Of a stretch of 64,000 nucleotides of DNA, positions 55,342 to 63,693 are shown in pieces. The first letter of the stretch is position 1. Every line of letters begins with the position of its first letter. The translations under genes and the position numbers were made by a program. The stretch comes from Chitinophagaceae bacterium DXS. Its GTDB lineage: Bacteria > Bacteroidota > Bacteroidia > Chitinophagales > Chitinophagaceae. The notes beneath the pieces are model-generated. The model saw only the letters and a program-made list of their open reading frames with translations, did no database searches and had not been told where the DNA came from. Where the stretch lies: positions 3,624,447 to 3,688,446 of the forward strand of contig CP128386.1 of NCBI GenBank assembly GCA_030345135.1, in the 5' to 3' direction.

Positions 55342-56208
55342 ATGAGAAAATTGATGACCGCCCTGCTTGCATTAGTATGCGTAACTGCTTATTCACAAAA
55401 AACGGACAAAAAGTTAGAAACACAGATCAATGAGATCATTAAAGGATTTAACGGCGATGTTGGTGTTTACGTGCATGATCTCAAACACAACAAGATCGTT
55501 GCCATCAATGCTGACACTGTTTTTCCGACCGCAAGTATTGTCAAGATCCCCATTTTGCTAGGCATCATGCGTAAGATTCAGGATGGAGAGCTGAAATACC
55601 ATCAACGAGTTGTCTATAAAGACTCCTTGTATTATAGCGAAGGGGATGATATTCTTTCAAATTTTAAGGAAGGATCCCAAATTGAACTGAGTAAAGTAAT
55701 GATGCTGATGCTTACTATTAGTGATAACTGTGCGAGCTTGTGGCTACAAGGCCTTTCGGGTTCCGGAACGCGCATTAACCAGATACTTGACAGCATGGGA
55801 TTAAAGAGTACGCGCGTGAACAGTCGCACGCCCGGAAGGGAACAAAACAGGTCGGTCTACGGATGGGGGCAAACCTCACCCCGCGAAATTGCATGGGTAA
55901 TGGAGCAAATAGTTAACGGACGTGTATTTACAAAAGAGGCCAGCGATAAAATGCTTCGCTTGCTCAGCCGTCAATACTGGGATGAAGAAGCAATCTCTCA
56001 AATTCCGGCAGGTGTTTTTGTGGCAGATAAAAATGGCGCCGTAGATGCCAGCCGGAATGAAATACTTTACGTAAACGGCAAGAAAGCACCTTACATACTA
56101 AGCATCTTTACAAAAAATAATAAGGACAATAGCTGGGAGCCAACAAATGAAGCCTGGGTTATGACAAGGAAGATTTCAGCCTTAGTATGGAAGTATTTGA
56201 ATGAATAG
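55342..56208 (+). CDS. Class A beta-lactamase-like serine hydrolase
   Basis: From ATG 55342 (MRKLMTALLALVCVTAYSQ) the protein has 288 residues with a Sec signal. It shows the serine-hydrolase motifs SIVK (Ser65, Lys68) and SDN (127-129). A KNG triad (230-232) replaces the usual KTG. The omega-loop Glu may lie in GREQNRSVYG. It may be a beta-lactamase, but the KTG change and a relaxed omega loop leave a carboxypeptidase or esterase possible. It has no neighbouring regulator. Confidence 0.8.
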   Translation: MRKLMTALLALVCVTAYSQKTDKKLETQINEIIKGFNGDVGVYVHDLKHNKIVAINADTVFPTASIVKIPILLGIMRKIQDGELKYHQRVVYKDSLYYSEGDDILSNFKEGSQIELSKVMMLMLTISDNCASLWLQGLSGSGTRINQILDSMGLKSTRVNSRTPGREQNRSVYGWGQTSPREIAWVMEQIVNGRVFTKEASDKMLRLLSRQYWDEEAISQIPAGVFVADKNGAVDASRNEILYVNGKKAPYILSIFTKNNKDNSWEPTNEAWVMTRKISALVWKYLNE

Positions 56209-56265
56209 GCCCGCGCATCAAATGAAACGTGGGCCTTCTGATATCTTCAGAACGAGAATAATTCC

Positions 56266-58416
56266 TTAAAAAATGTGGAACACCGCGAGACTGGTCACGT
56301 AAGCCAGGAATGTCATGTACGCGAGTTGTATGGCGGGCCATTTCCAGCCTCGTGTTTCTCTCTTTACTACGGCCAGCGTGCTCATACACTGCATCGCAAG
56401 CACATAAAACACCATCAGCGATAGGGCCGTCGGCAACGTGTACACCTTTGTTCCATCCTCGCGAACGGCATTATGCATTTTCTGTTTAAGAGAAAGATCA
56501 TCCGTTTCCTCTACACTGTAGAGGGTAGCCATAGTGCCGACAAATACTTCCCGCGCAGCAAATGATGTAATTAGTGCTATGCCAATCTTCCAGTCAAATC
56601 CGAGTGGAGCAATTACAGGTTCGATTGATTTTCCAAGGATACCTGCAAAAGAATTCTGTAGCTTCTCAGAATTATATTGCTTGTTTATTTCAGCCAACTG
56701 TTCTGTACTTGCATGTTGCTTTATAGCTGCATACTTCTCATCCACATTGTGCATTCTTTGAGAAGGACCATAGGAACTTAATACCCACAACAACAAGCTT
56801 ATCACCATGATAACCCGTCCTGCATCCATCACAAATATTTTCGCCTTTTCAATCATAGTGATGCCGACATTCTTCCAGCGCGGACCGCGGTACACCGGCA
56901 ATTCAAGAATGAAAAAGCTTTTCTCTTTCATCTTAACAACAAACTTCAACACGTAGCTTACGATGAGCGCCATAACAACACCCAACAAGTAAAGTCCCAT
57001 CATTACAAAACCCTGTAAGCTTAAAAATCCCAAATAATATTTCGAAGGAACAACAAGGCTGATAAGGATGGTAAACACAGGAAGTCTCGCACTACAACTC
57101 ATCAACGGCGTTACCATTATGGTAAGCAGCCGTTCTTTTTTATTTTCAATATTGCGTGTACTCATGATAGCCGGCACTGCACAAGCAAAACCGCTGATCA
57201 TCGGCATTACACTTTTCCCATTCAGACCAACTTTACGCATTAGCTTATCGCTTAAAAAACTAATACGCGCCATGTAGCCCGTGTCTTCTAGTATTGTAAT
57301 CAAGCCAAACAGGATCATGATCTGCGGCACAAAAACCAGTATGCCGCTAAGCCCTGCTATAATTCCATTCACCAGCAAATCGCTCCACCATGTTTCGGGC
57401 AAAGTATTGTTCAGCCAGCCGCTCACTTCTGCAAAGCCCCAGTCAATAGCATCCATCGGATACTGCGCCAGCCAGAAAATACTTTGAAACAACAAGAACA
57501 GAACTGACAACAAAATAATGTACCCCCAGAACCGGTGGAGAAGAACGTTATCAAGTTTTTCTGTGAATAATTTTTTTTGCAAAGGGTCAGGCTCTACCAC
57601 GTTTTTCTGCATTATTTGTTTTATGCGGCCATAGCGCTGCATAATTTCCTCTGCCTGAGTTTTTGTAGGATTGAATTTGTTGTCTATTTCCGTCTGTTCA
57701 ATTGCATCCTGTAATTCAGGAGCCAGAGGAAAATTCTCATGATTAATCAGGTAATGAATAGACGCGTATTCACTTAGATGTGGAATCAACTTTTGCATCC
57801 CTTCCACTGCAGCGGGCGCAAGTTCCCTGTTCCCGATAAAATCTCTTTGCGGCGGATGATACTGATGCTTACCTGTTTGAACAAGCGCCTTCTTTAATTG
57901 TGCAATGCCCTTGTCTTTCCTTGGATTTACCACAACCACCGGAACGCCTAATTCTCTTTCCAAACCAGGAACATCGATTTCAATACCTTTTTTGCGGGCA
58001 AGATCCATCATGGTGAGCGCAATTACCACTGGCACTTTCAGGTCTATGATCTGGCTGCAGAATAAAAGATTGCGTTTAAGGTTATTCGCGTCGGCTACAA
58101 GTAATATCAGATCAGGTTTTACATTGTCTTCGTCGGCATGCATTAACACGCGGTAAGCAACCCACTCATCTGCCCTTCTTGGGTAAAGACTATAAGTTCC
58201 CGGCAGGTCTATAATGGAAGCCTGCAGATTATCATCCAGTCTACTCTCGCCTGTCTTCTTATCAACAGTAACCCCCGGAAAATTTCCCACCTTTTGGTTA
58301 AGCCCGGTAAGTGCGTTGAACAGAGATGATTTACCGCTGTTGGGGTTGCCGACCAGGGCTATATTAATATTTTGTAAAGCCAAACCTGTCTCTTTTGAAT
58401 TGCAGGCAGTCGCCAA
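56266..58416 (-). CDS. feoB: Ferrous iron transporter FeoB
   Basis: A 716-residue protein: N-terminal G domain (P-loop GNPNSGKSS, G3 DLPGTYS), helical GDI-like domain, then the membrane core with two Gate regions and FeoB C-terminal part. It imports Fe2+ through the inner membrane. The start is a TTG at 58416; an in-frame stop lies four codons upstream and no ATG fits. The guanine-specificity motif reads TMMD instead of NxxD. No feoA gene is adjacent, and upstream sequence is repeat. Confidence 0.93.
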   Translation of the reverse strand: MATACNSKETGLALQNINIALVGNPNSGKSSLFNALTGLNQKVGNFPGVTVDKKTGESRLDDNLQASIIDLPGTYSLYPRRADEWVAYRVLMHADEDNVKPDLILLVADANNLKRNLLFCSQIIDLKVPVVIALTMMDLARKKGIEIDVPGLERELGVPVVVVNPRKDKGIAQLKKALVQTGKHQYHPPQRDFIGNRELAPAAVEGMQKLIPHLSEYASIHYLINHENFPLAPELQDAIEQTEIDNKFNPTKTQAEEIMQRYGRIKQIMQKNVVEPDPLQKKLFTEKLDNVLLHRFWGYIILLSVLFLLFQSIFWLAQYPMDAIDWGFAEVSGWLNNTLPETWWSDLLVNGIIAGLSGILVFVPQIMILFGLITILEDTGYMARISFLSDKLMRKVGLNGKSVMPMISGFACAVPAIMSTRNIENKKERLLTIMVTPLMSCSARLPVFTILISLVVPSKYYLGFLSLQGFVMMGLYLLGVVMALIVSYVLKFVVKMKEKSFFILELPVYRGPRWKNVGITMIEKAKIFVMDAGRVIMVISLLLWVLSSYGPSQRMHNVDEKYAAIKQHASTEQLAEINKQYNSEKLQNSFAGILGKSIEPVIAPLGFDWKIGIALITSFAAREVFVGTMATLYSVEETDDLSLKQKMHNAVREDGTKVYTLPTALSLMVFYVLAMQCMSTLAVVKRETRGWKWPAIQLAYMTFLAYVTSLAVFHIF

Positions 58417-58496
58417 ACCACACTGCTGTTAAAACATTCAATCTAAATGATGCAAAGTAACGTCAATTCCGAGAATAACATTACGAGATTGGGAAA

Positions 58497-58775
58497 AGGC
58501 GGGGAGAGGTGTGAGGGAGCAGGTATCAGGCGTAAGGTATCAGGTTTGAGGCCTAAGGTGTAAGGCATAGGGTTTGGGACGGGAGGGCAAGGTGCGAGGG
58601 TATGGCATTGAACAGCTGCAAAAGTTGGTCGTAATGTTTTGGATCTTCACTCCGCTCCACCGATCCTTGTTCATATGTCAATCGCTATGGCTCATTCCTC
58701 ATACCTCGCCCCTTACACCTGATACCTGACACCTGATACCTGACACCTGAAAGCTGAAACTTCTTCCTACTTTTG
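58497..58775. repeat. Heptamer repeat, AGGTNTS family, inverted pair
   Basis: Words AGGTATC, AGGCGTA, AGGTTTG and AGGTGTA (58497-58600), a spacer of about 90 bp, then inverse words ACCTGAT, ACCTGAC (58688-58765). It lies between the divergent starts of feoB and the M28 peptidase gene. Confidence 0.8.
58768..58775 (+). promoter_or_regulatory. -7 element for the M28 peptidase gene
   Basis: TACTTTTG fits TAnnTTTG, 27 bp before the ATG. No TTG lies at the -33 distance. It sits at the edge of the heptamer array. Confidence 0.45.
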
Positions 58776-58802
58776 CAGCACATAACCAACTCATTGTGAT
58801 TT

Positions 58803-60446
58803 ATGAAGATTCTATTGGTGGCTATTGTTTTAGTTCCGGTATTAACATTTGGGCAAAGCAGGAAACAGCGCAAGGCGGAAGAAAAAGAAAACAAAACGAT
58901 TCTCACAAATCTGCAGGCTCACGTAAAATATCTTGCTGATGATGCAAGACAAGGACGCAGAGCTGGCACACAGGGAGAACTGGACGCAATGGATTACATA
59001 AGCCGTCAGTTCGGAACCGTTGGACTAGAACCCAAAGGAGACAACAACTTTGTACAGGAGTTTGATATTAATGAAGGCAAACAATACGATCGTCAAACCA
59101 CAACTTTATCTGTTAACGGCGCTGCCTTAAAACCTGGTATTGAATTTATTCCCATCGCTTTTTCTGCCAACAGTTCTGCGGATGGCACATCTTCAATTGG
59201 CGTCAGGGAAAAAGGCGAACCGTGGTTTTATGATTTAAAAGATATACTTGAAGACAATAAAAACAATCCCCATTTTGATGTTGATAATGCAATTCAGAAT
59301 GAGGCAAAAAAAGTAACAGCAAAAGGTGCAAAGGCTTTACTCGTTATCAATACCTCGACATCTGAAGATAATGTTCAGTTCAATAAATATGATACTACCG
59401 AAGTTGCAGGCATTCCTGTAGTTTATATCACAAAAGATGCGTTACAAAAATATTTTCCGGACAACACCGGCATTTATGATCTTAAACTTTCTGTAAGTCT
59501 TCAGCCCAGGCAACGCAAAGCCCACAACGTTATAGGATATATTAATAATAGTGCGGGTAATACAATTATCATAGGTGCTCATTACGACCATCTCGGTTTT
59601 GGCGAAGATGGCAATGCACTGGATTCGCAGGGACAGGTTCATAATGGTGCGGATGATAACGCAAGCGGAACAGCTGGTCTTATTGAAATAGCAAGGATCC
59701 TGAAAGCAAGCAGCGCAAAAAGTAACAACTATCTCTTTATTGCATTTTCTGCGGAAGAGCTTGGATTGTTAGGTTCAAAATACTGGCTTAGTCATCCAAC
59801 TATCGCCATCACTCCCAATTACATGATTAATATGGACATGATAGGCCGTTACGATACCGCAAAGAAACTTACAATCGGCGGATATGGAACTTCTCCTGTT
59901 TGGTCTCAGGTGATTTCAACTGTTAATTCCGGCGGATTTGTGCTCCATTTTGACAGCAGCGGAACGGGACCAAGTGATCATTCCTCATTCTATCACAAGA
60001 ATATCCCTGTTCTGTTCTTTTTCACAAACACGCACAGTGACTATCATAAATCAACAGACGATTGGGACAAGATTAACTACACCGGCGAAGTTGGTATTTT
60101 ACGTTATATACAGCATATAATAGAAGCAACGGATAAACAAGGCAAGCTGGCTTTCTTACAAACGCGTGAACAAGAAGTTGGCTCAGTAAACTTACCGGTA
60201 ACGCTTGGTGTTATGCCCGATTATGCGTTTACAGGAAAAGGCATGAGAATTGATGGAGTAAGCAAAGGCAAAATAGCAGAAAGAGCAGGTTTGCAAGGCG
60301 GTGACATTTTAACGCAGCTTGGCGACTACAAATTTATTGACGTTGTTACTTATATGAAAGCACTTCAACATTTCAAAAAAGGAGATAAAACAACACTCTA
60401 CGTTACAAGAGACAGTAAGGAGATTACATTTAATATAGAATTCTAA
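58803..60446 (+). CDS. M28-family zinc aminopeptidase with PA and PDZ domains
   Basis: A 547-residue secreted peptidase with a signal peptide (to about residue 18). A PA-like insert (about 120-225) precedes the M28 core with GAHYDH (His260, Asp262), GADDNASG (Asp284), SAEELGLLGS (Glu), NMDMIGR (Asp) and HKSTDDWDKI, a full set of zinc ligands. A C-terminal PDZ domain follows (about 475-545, GISKGKIAERAGLQGGDILTQ type). It trims amino acids from peptides in the periplasm or outside. The small IPExxxVDY gene follows after 24 bp. Confidence 0.93.
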   Translation: MKILLVAIVLVPVLTFGQSRKQRKAEEKENKTILTNLQAHVKYLADDARQGRRAGTQGELDAMDYISRQFGTVGLEPKGDNNFVQEFDINEGKQYDRQTTTLSVNGAALKPGIEFIPIAFSANSSADGTSSIGVREKGEPWFYDLKDILEDNKNNPHFDVDNAIQNEAKKVTAKGAKALLVINTSTSEDNVQFNKYDTTEVAGIPVVYITKDALQKYFPDNTGIYDLKLSVSLQPRQRKAHNVIGYINNSAGNTIIIGAHYDHLGFGEDGNALDSQGQVHNGADDNASGTAGLIEIARILKASSAKSNNYLFIAFSAEELGLLGSKYWLSHPTIAITPNYMINMDMIGRYDTAKKLTIGGYGTSPVWSQVISTVNSGGFVLHFDSSGTGPSDHSSFYHKNIPVLFFFTNTHSDYHKSTDDWDKINYTGEVGILRYIQHIIEATDKQGKLAFLQTREQEVGSVNLPVTLGVMPDYAFTGKGMRIDGVSKGKIAERAGLQGGDILTQLGDYKFIDVVTYMKALQHFKKGDKTTLYVTRDSKEITFNIEF

Positions 60447-60470
60447 ACCCGGCTGGAATAATATTTCGAG

Positions 60471-60905
60471 ATGAAACTAACACTTAACATAGATGATATT
60501 ACAGATGATTTCTTTTCGGATACAAGATTGCTCGGAATTATTGCAGTGACTAAAAACTATCGCTTCTGCTGGCAGCTAAATAGTTTTCTCGGATATAATT
60601 TCAGACTGAACAGAGATATAGAAGTGCATTTACGCAAGAAAGAAAGAAATTATTTTTTTCCGGTATATCAGCATAACGTTAACAATACTTTTCTAAATCA
60701 CTATATCTATCACAATAGTTTTGACGGTGAGTATCTTCTGCCTGAATTTAAACATATTGACTTTTTATGGTTGATGAAAGGAGATGCGGTGTGTGATGAT
60801 GATTGCAATAATCTTATCCGTTCTGTTAAAACAATACCCGGGGTTCAATTGGTGACCGAACTGACCAATGAAAAAATAAAAAACAAGGGACACCTGATAT
60901 TTTGA
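60471..60905 (+). CDS. IPExxxVDY-family protein
   Basis: A 144-residue soluble protein of a family found only in Bacteroidota, named from its motif; here the motif reads LPEFKHIDF (IPE and VDY positions varied but aligned). The rest is mixed alpha/beta with no catalytic residues known. It lies 24 bp after the M28 peptidase gene and is likely cotranscribed. In other Bacteroidota the gene often sits near housekeeping genes such as pyruvate kinase. Its function is unknown. Confidence 0.85.
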   Translation: MKLTLNIDDITDDFFSDTRLLGIIAVTKNYRFCWQLNSFLGYNFRLNRDIEVHLRKKERNYFFPVYQHNVNNTFLNHYIYHNSFDGEYLLPEFKHIDFLWLMKGDAVCDDDCNNLIRSVKTIPGVQLVTELTNEKIKNKGHLIF

Positions 60906-61120
60906 GCATTGGAATCAATGCACAGTGACAATCTGGTAAAAAAAGGAATCACTCCTGAAGGTTAAAGTTCTTTTCAACATATGCCGTAAGCTGTACCACA
61001 ATTGCGCTATTATTTGAAAAACGCTATAAAGCTCGTAAGTTTATGTAACAATTACTTCAGAGCAACAATAGCCCGATATGATCTGACAACATTGTCAAAT
61101 AACCTTATAAACAGTTGTAT

Positions 61121-61372
61121 ATGAGTAGCAATACCGCTGCAGGCTGGAACGAAGCTGATAATAAACTGTACAAAAAATTTGAATTCAAAAACTTTTCGGA
61201 AGCATTTGCCTTTATGACCAGGGTTGCATTAGAAGCCGAAAAGATGAATCATCATCCTGACTGGAGCAACGTGTATAACAAAGTAGAAATTTGGTTAAAC
61301 ACGCACGATGCCGGAAATACCGTTACAGCAAAAGATCATGCGCTGGCAGAAAAGATAAACGCTTTAACGTAA
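61121..61372 (+). CDS. Pterin-4a-carbinolamine dehydratase
   Basis: An 83-residue enzyme, starting at ATG 61121. It has the family motif [21 protein letters not shown] with the catalytic His pair, and the ending DHALAEKI. It dehydrates 4a-hydroxytetrahydrobiopterin to recycle the cofactor of aromatic amino acid hydroxylases. No hydroxylase gene is next to it. Its TAA stop is followed directly by a heptamer inverted pair. Confidence 0.93.
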   Translation: MSSNTAAGWNEADNKLYKKFEFKNFSEAFAFMTRVALEAEKMNHHPDWSNVYNKVEIWLNTHDAGNTVTAKDHALAEKINALT

Positions 61373-61373
61373 T

Positions 61374-61490
61374 GAAGTCAAAAGTAAAAATTCAAAAATA
61401 AAAACGATCGGTGCAGTCACACTGCTTTTTATAATAAGATCTTCCGGCAATAATTTTTGAATTTTTACTTTTTACTTTTGACTTAAAAGA
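61374..61490. repeat. Heptamer repeat, TTTTGAC family, inverted pair
   Basis: AAAAGTA and AAAATTC type words (61374-61402) and the inverse TTTTGAA, TTTTTAC, TTTTGAC words (61456-61488) enclose about 55 bp. The second pair of the family is at 20357-20482. It starts 2 bp after the dehydratase stop. Confidence 0.85.
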
Positions 61491-61593
61491 CTTGCACTTG
61501 CACACCCCCTTTATTTACAATTTAGTTAACTACTATATTTTGAATTTACAATCTCTTATCTTGCGGCAGGCAGTTTAGCGATAATGTTTTTTT

Positions 61594-63123
61594 ATGGCAC
61601 AGAATGCAATACATGTTACATCTGAAATAGGAACACTGGAGAGATTATTAATCCACAGCCCTGATGGAGGAATTGGCAAAATAGTACCCAGCAAATTCCA
61701 GGAATGGTTATATGATGACACTGTTTTCCTGAGCAACATGCGCAGGGAATACAATGAATATATCAAACTACTTCTCTATTTTCTTGATCCCGATAAAATC
61801 GGTTACATACGGAGTTTTGAAAAGAGGCAGGACAAACAAAAGCAACCTGACTGTTATAAGCCTGATCATCCTGACTACTTTAACAGTGATAAAGTGTTGG
61901 ATACAGAACATGTTCTGGCAAAAGTGCTTGAGCAGGATGCTATAAGATCTAAACTTATTTCTGCCGTATGCGCATGGGAAGGTTGCAGTTTTAAAACAGA
62001 AAGGAAACTGGATGCTATCGAAAATCCGCATGAGCTGGCTAAAGTACTTATAAGCGGTGTGTTATATAATCCCGATAAAAAGCAACGGCAATTGGCATTT
62101 CAGCCATTACCGAATTTCATTTTCACCAGGGACATTGGCATTGTGCTGCATGACCACCTGTTGTTGAGCAACGCTGCATCTCCGGCACGCGAACGAGAAT
62201 CGATGTTGATGAAGTTTATTTCTTTCTATCATCTTTTTGAAAAAAAACAGGAAAAAATAATTGAGATATCAGAATCGAGCAGCTTCTTCCTGTTAAATGA
62301 AGAAGAGAGACGTGACTTTAAGACATCAGTTGAAGGCGGTGACGTTATGATGATCGCTCCGGGACATATGCTTATTGGCATAAGTGAGCGGACGACAGCA
62401 AGTGCTGTGAATGAGATCATTCATTCTATTTTTAAAACTCCGGCAGTTGGTATAGAAAAAATTACGGTAATAAAAATTCCGAAACACCGCGCTCAAATGC
62501 ACATTGATACGGTGTTTACACAGGTGCGAAAAGATACATGGGTACTGTTTGGCAAGTTCTCTGAAATGTTGAACCAGTATAAAAACAGTACAAGATATTC
62601 ATACTACCACGACCTTGATGACAGTGAGGCAAAACAAACATTTGAACTCGTTGAAATCCGCCGTTACAAAAAATCAACTGAAGAAACTTATGACGCCGGC
62701 AAAAACTACGAGATCAATATCAGCCATAAGGTAACAGGTCTTGAATCTCTGTTAAGAAATATAAGTATAGAAGATTTTAATATTCCTGAAAGTGACGTTA
62801 GGATCATTTACAGCGGTAACAACATCTTTCCTTATGATGAAAGGGAGCAGTGGACGGATTCCTGTAATTTGTTAGCTTTAAAAGACGGCGTCGTTGTTGG
62901 CTACGACAGGAATAAGGAAACTGAAAAAGGATTTATACAGAATGGTTATGATATTATCACTGCGTCAGAACTATTTGACCGCTTTGAAAAGAAAGAAGCT
63001 TCACCGGAAACCATTAATAACACTTTAATATTATTGCCATCTGCAGAACTATCCAGGGCACGCGGTGGTGCACATTGTATGAGTATGCCGTTGTCGCGGA
63101 AAGATGTGAGGGTTGAGAGGTGA
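61594..63123 (+). CDS. Arginine deiminase-like amidinotransferase-fold enzyme
   Basis: A 509-residue protein with the deiminase fold motifs: FTRD (about residue 180), EGGDVMMI, HIDTVF and RGGAHCMSMPL with catalytic Cys495. These match arginine deiminase (Cys, His, Asp, Glu set). It is about 100 residues longer than ArcA, with extra sequence in the middle. No arcB, arcC or arcD genes are near, so it may not work in the classic pathway. Its last residues (DVRVER) and stop run into a heptamer array. Confidence 0.88.
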   Translation: MAQNAIHVTSEIGTLERLLIHSPDGGIGKIVPSKFQEWLYDDTVFLSNMRREYNEYIKLLLYFLDPDKIGYIRSFEKRQDKQKQPDCYKPDHPDYFNSDKVLDTEHVLAKVLEQDAIRSKLISAVCAWEGCSFKTERKLDAIENPHELAKVLISGVLYNPDKKQRQLAFQPLPNFIFTRDIGIVLHDHLLLSNAASPARERESMLMKFISFYHLFEKKQEKIIEISESSSFFLLNEEERRDFKTSVEGGDVMMIAPGHMLIGISERTTASAVNEIIHSIFKTPAVGIEKITVIKIPKHRAQMHIDTVFTQVRKDTWVLFGKFSEMLNQYKNSTRYSYYHDLDDSEAKQTFELVEIRRYKKSTEETYDAGKNYEINISHKVTGLESLLRNISIEDFNIPESDVRIIYSGNNIFPYDEREQWTDSCNLLALKDGVVVGYDRNKETEKGFIQNGYDIITASELFDRFEKKEASPETINNTLILLPSAELSRARGGAHCMSMPLSRKDVRVER

Positions 63124-63300
63124 ATGGGGATGGTCAATAGTCAATAGTGAATGGTGAATAGTGAAAGGTGCAGCGACGTTTACTATCAATACAATCTGCC
63201 TGAAGGTTGAGAAGTGAATGGTGAATAGTCAATAGTGAAAAGCGCGTGAACATTTATTTCCGGGTAAGAATAAAGAGTTAAGAAGTGAATAGTAAAACAA
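63100..63300 (+). repeat. Heptamer repeat, GTSAATR family
   Basis: Words GTGAATG, GTGAATA, GTCAATA and GTGAAAG in phase, broken by spacers with GGTGCAGCGACGTTTA and a related GCGCGTGAACATTTA. The spacer matches those of the arrays at 25 and 27 kb. Confidence 0.8.
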
Positions 63301-63354
63301 CGCACCTTCGTTAAGAGTGTTGACTGTATTTGTTGCGATGATGAGCGTTGAACG

Positions 63355-63427
63355 TCATGTCGACGACAGGAGACATCTCGCAACATTTAACAGGTTCGTG
63401 TTGGGGGAGGCCTCCCCTGTCGTGCCA
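63355..63427. repeat. Long hairpin repeat (GACAGGAGACATCTC type)
   Basis: An inverted pair: GTCATGTCGACGACAGGAG at 63355 and, inverted, CTCCCCTGTCGTGCCAATGAC to 63427. It relates to the pair nested in the MITE-like element at 37456-37700. Confidence 0.7.
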
Positions 63428-63449
63428 ATGACAGATTTCATAGCAGTAA

Positions 63450-63612
63450 CAATTTTTCCCGTAGGGAATTAAGCTTAATAGAAATGTGCGAATTGAGAAC
63501 ATCATAGTCCGTTAGGACTTTAACCAAATATAAAGGATTAATGTCCTGACGGACAAGAAAGATCCTATATGTTAGGGCTTCTATTAAACTTAAAGTCCTA
63601 CGGACTATCGAT
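63450..63612. repeat. REP-like cluster of small palindromes (AGTCC/GGACT type)
   Basis: Short palindromes at about 30-50 bp steps: TTCCCGTAGGGAA, AGTCCGTTAGGACT, GTCCTGACGGAC and AGTCCTACGGACT. Sequence differs from the 33-kb cluster but the design is the same. Confidence 0.75.
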
Positions 63613-63693
63613 GAAAAAGTATGCTGTCATCTCTGTTTGACTGAGGTTAACCAAATTCTTCAAATCGTGTTTTGAGGATTGGCATTAAATATT

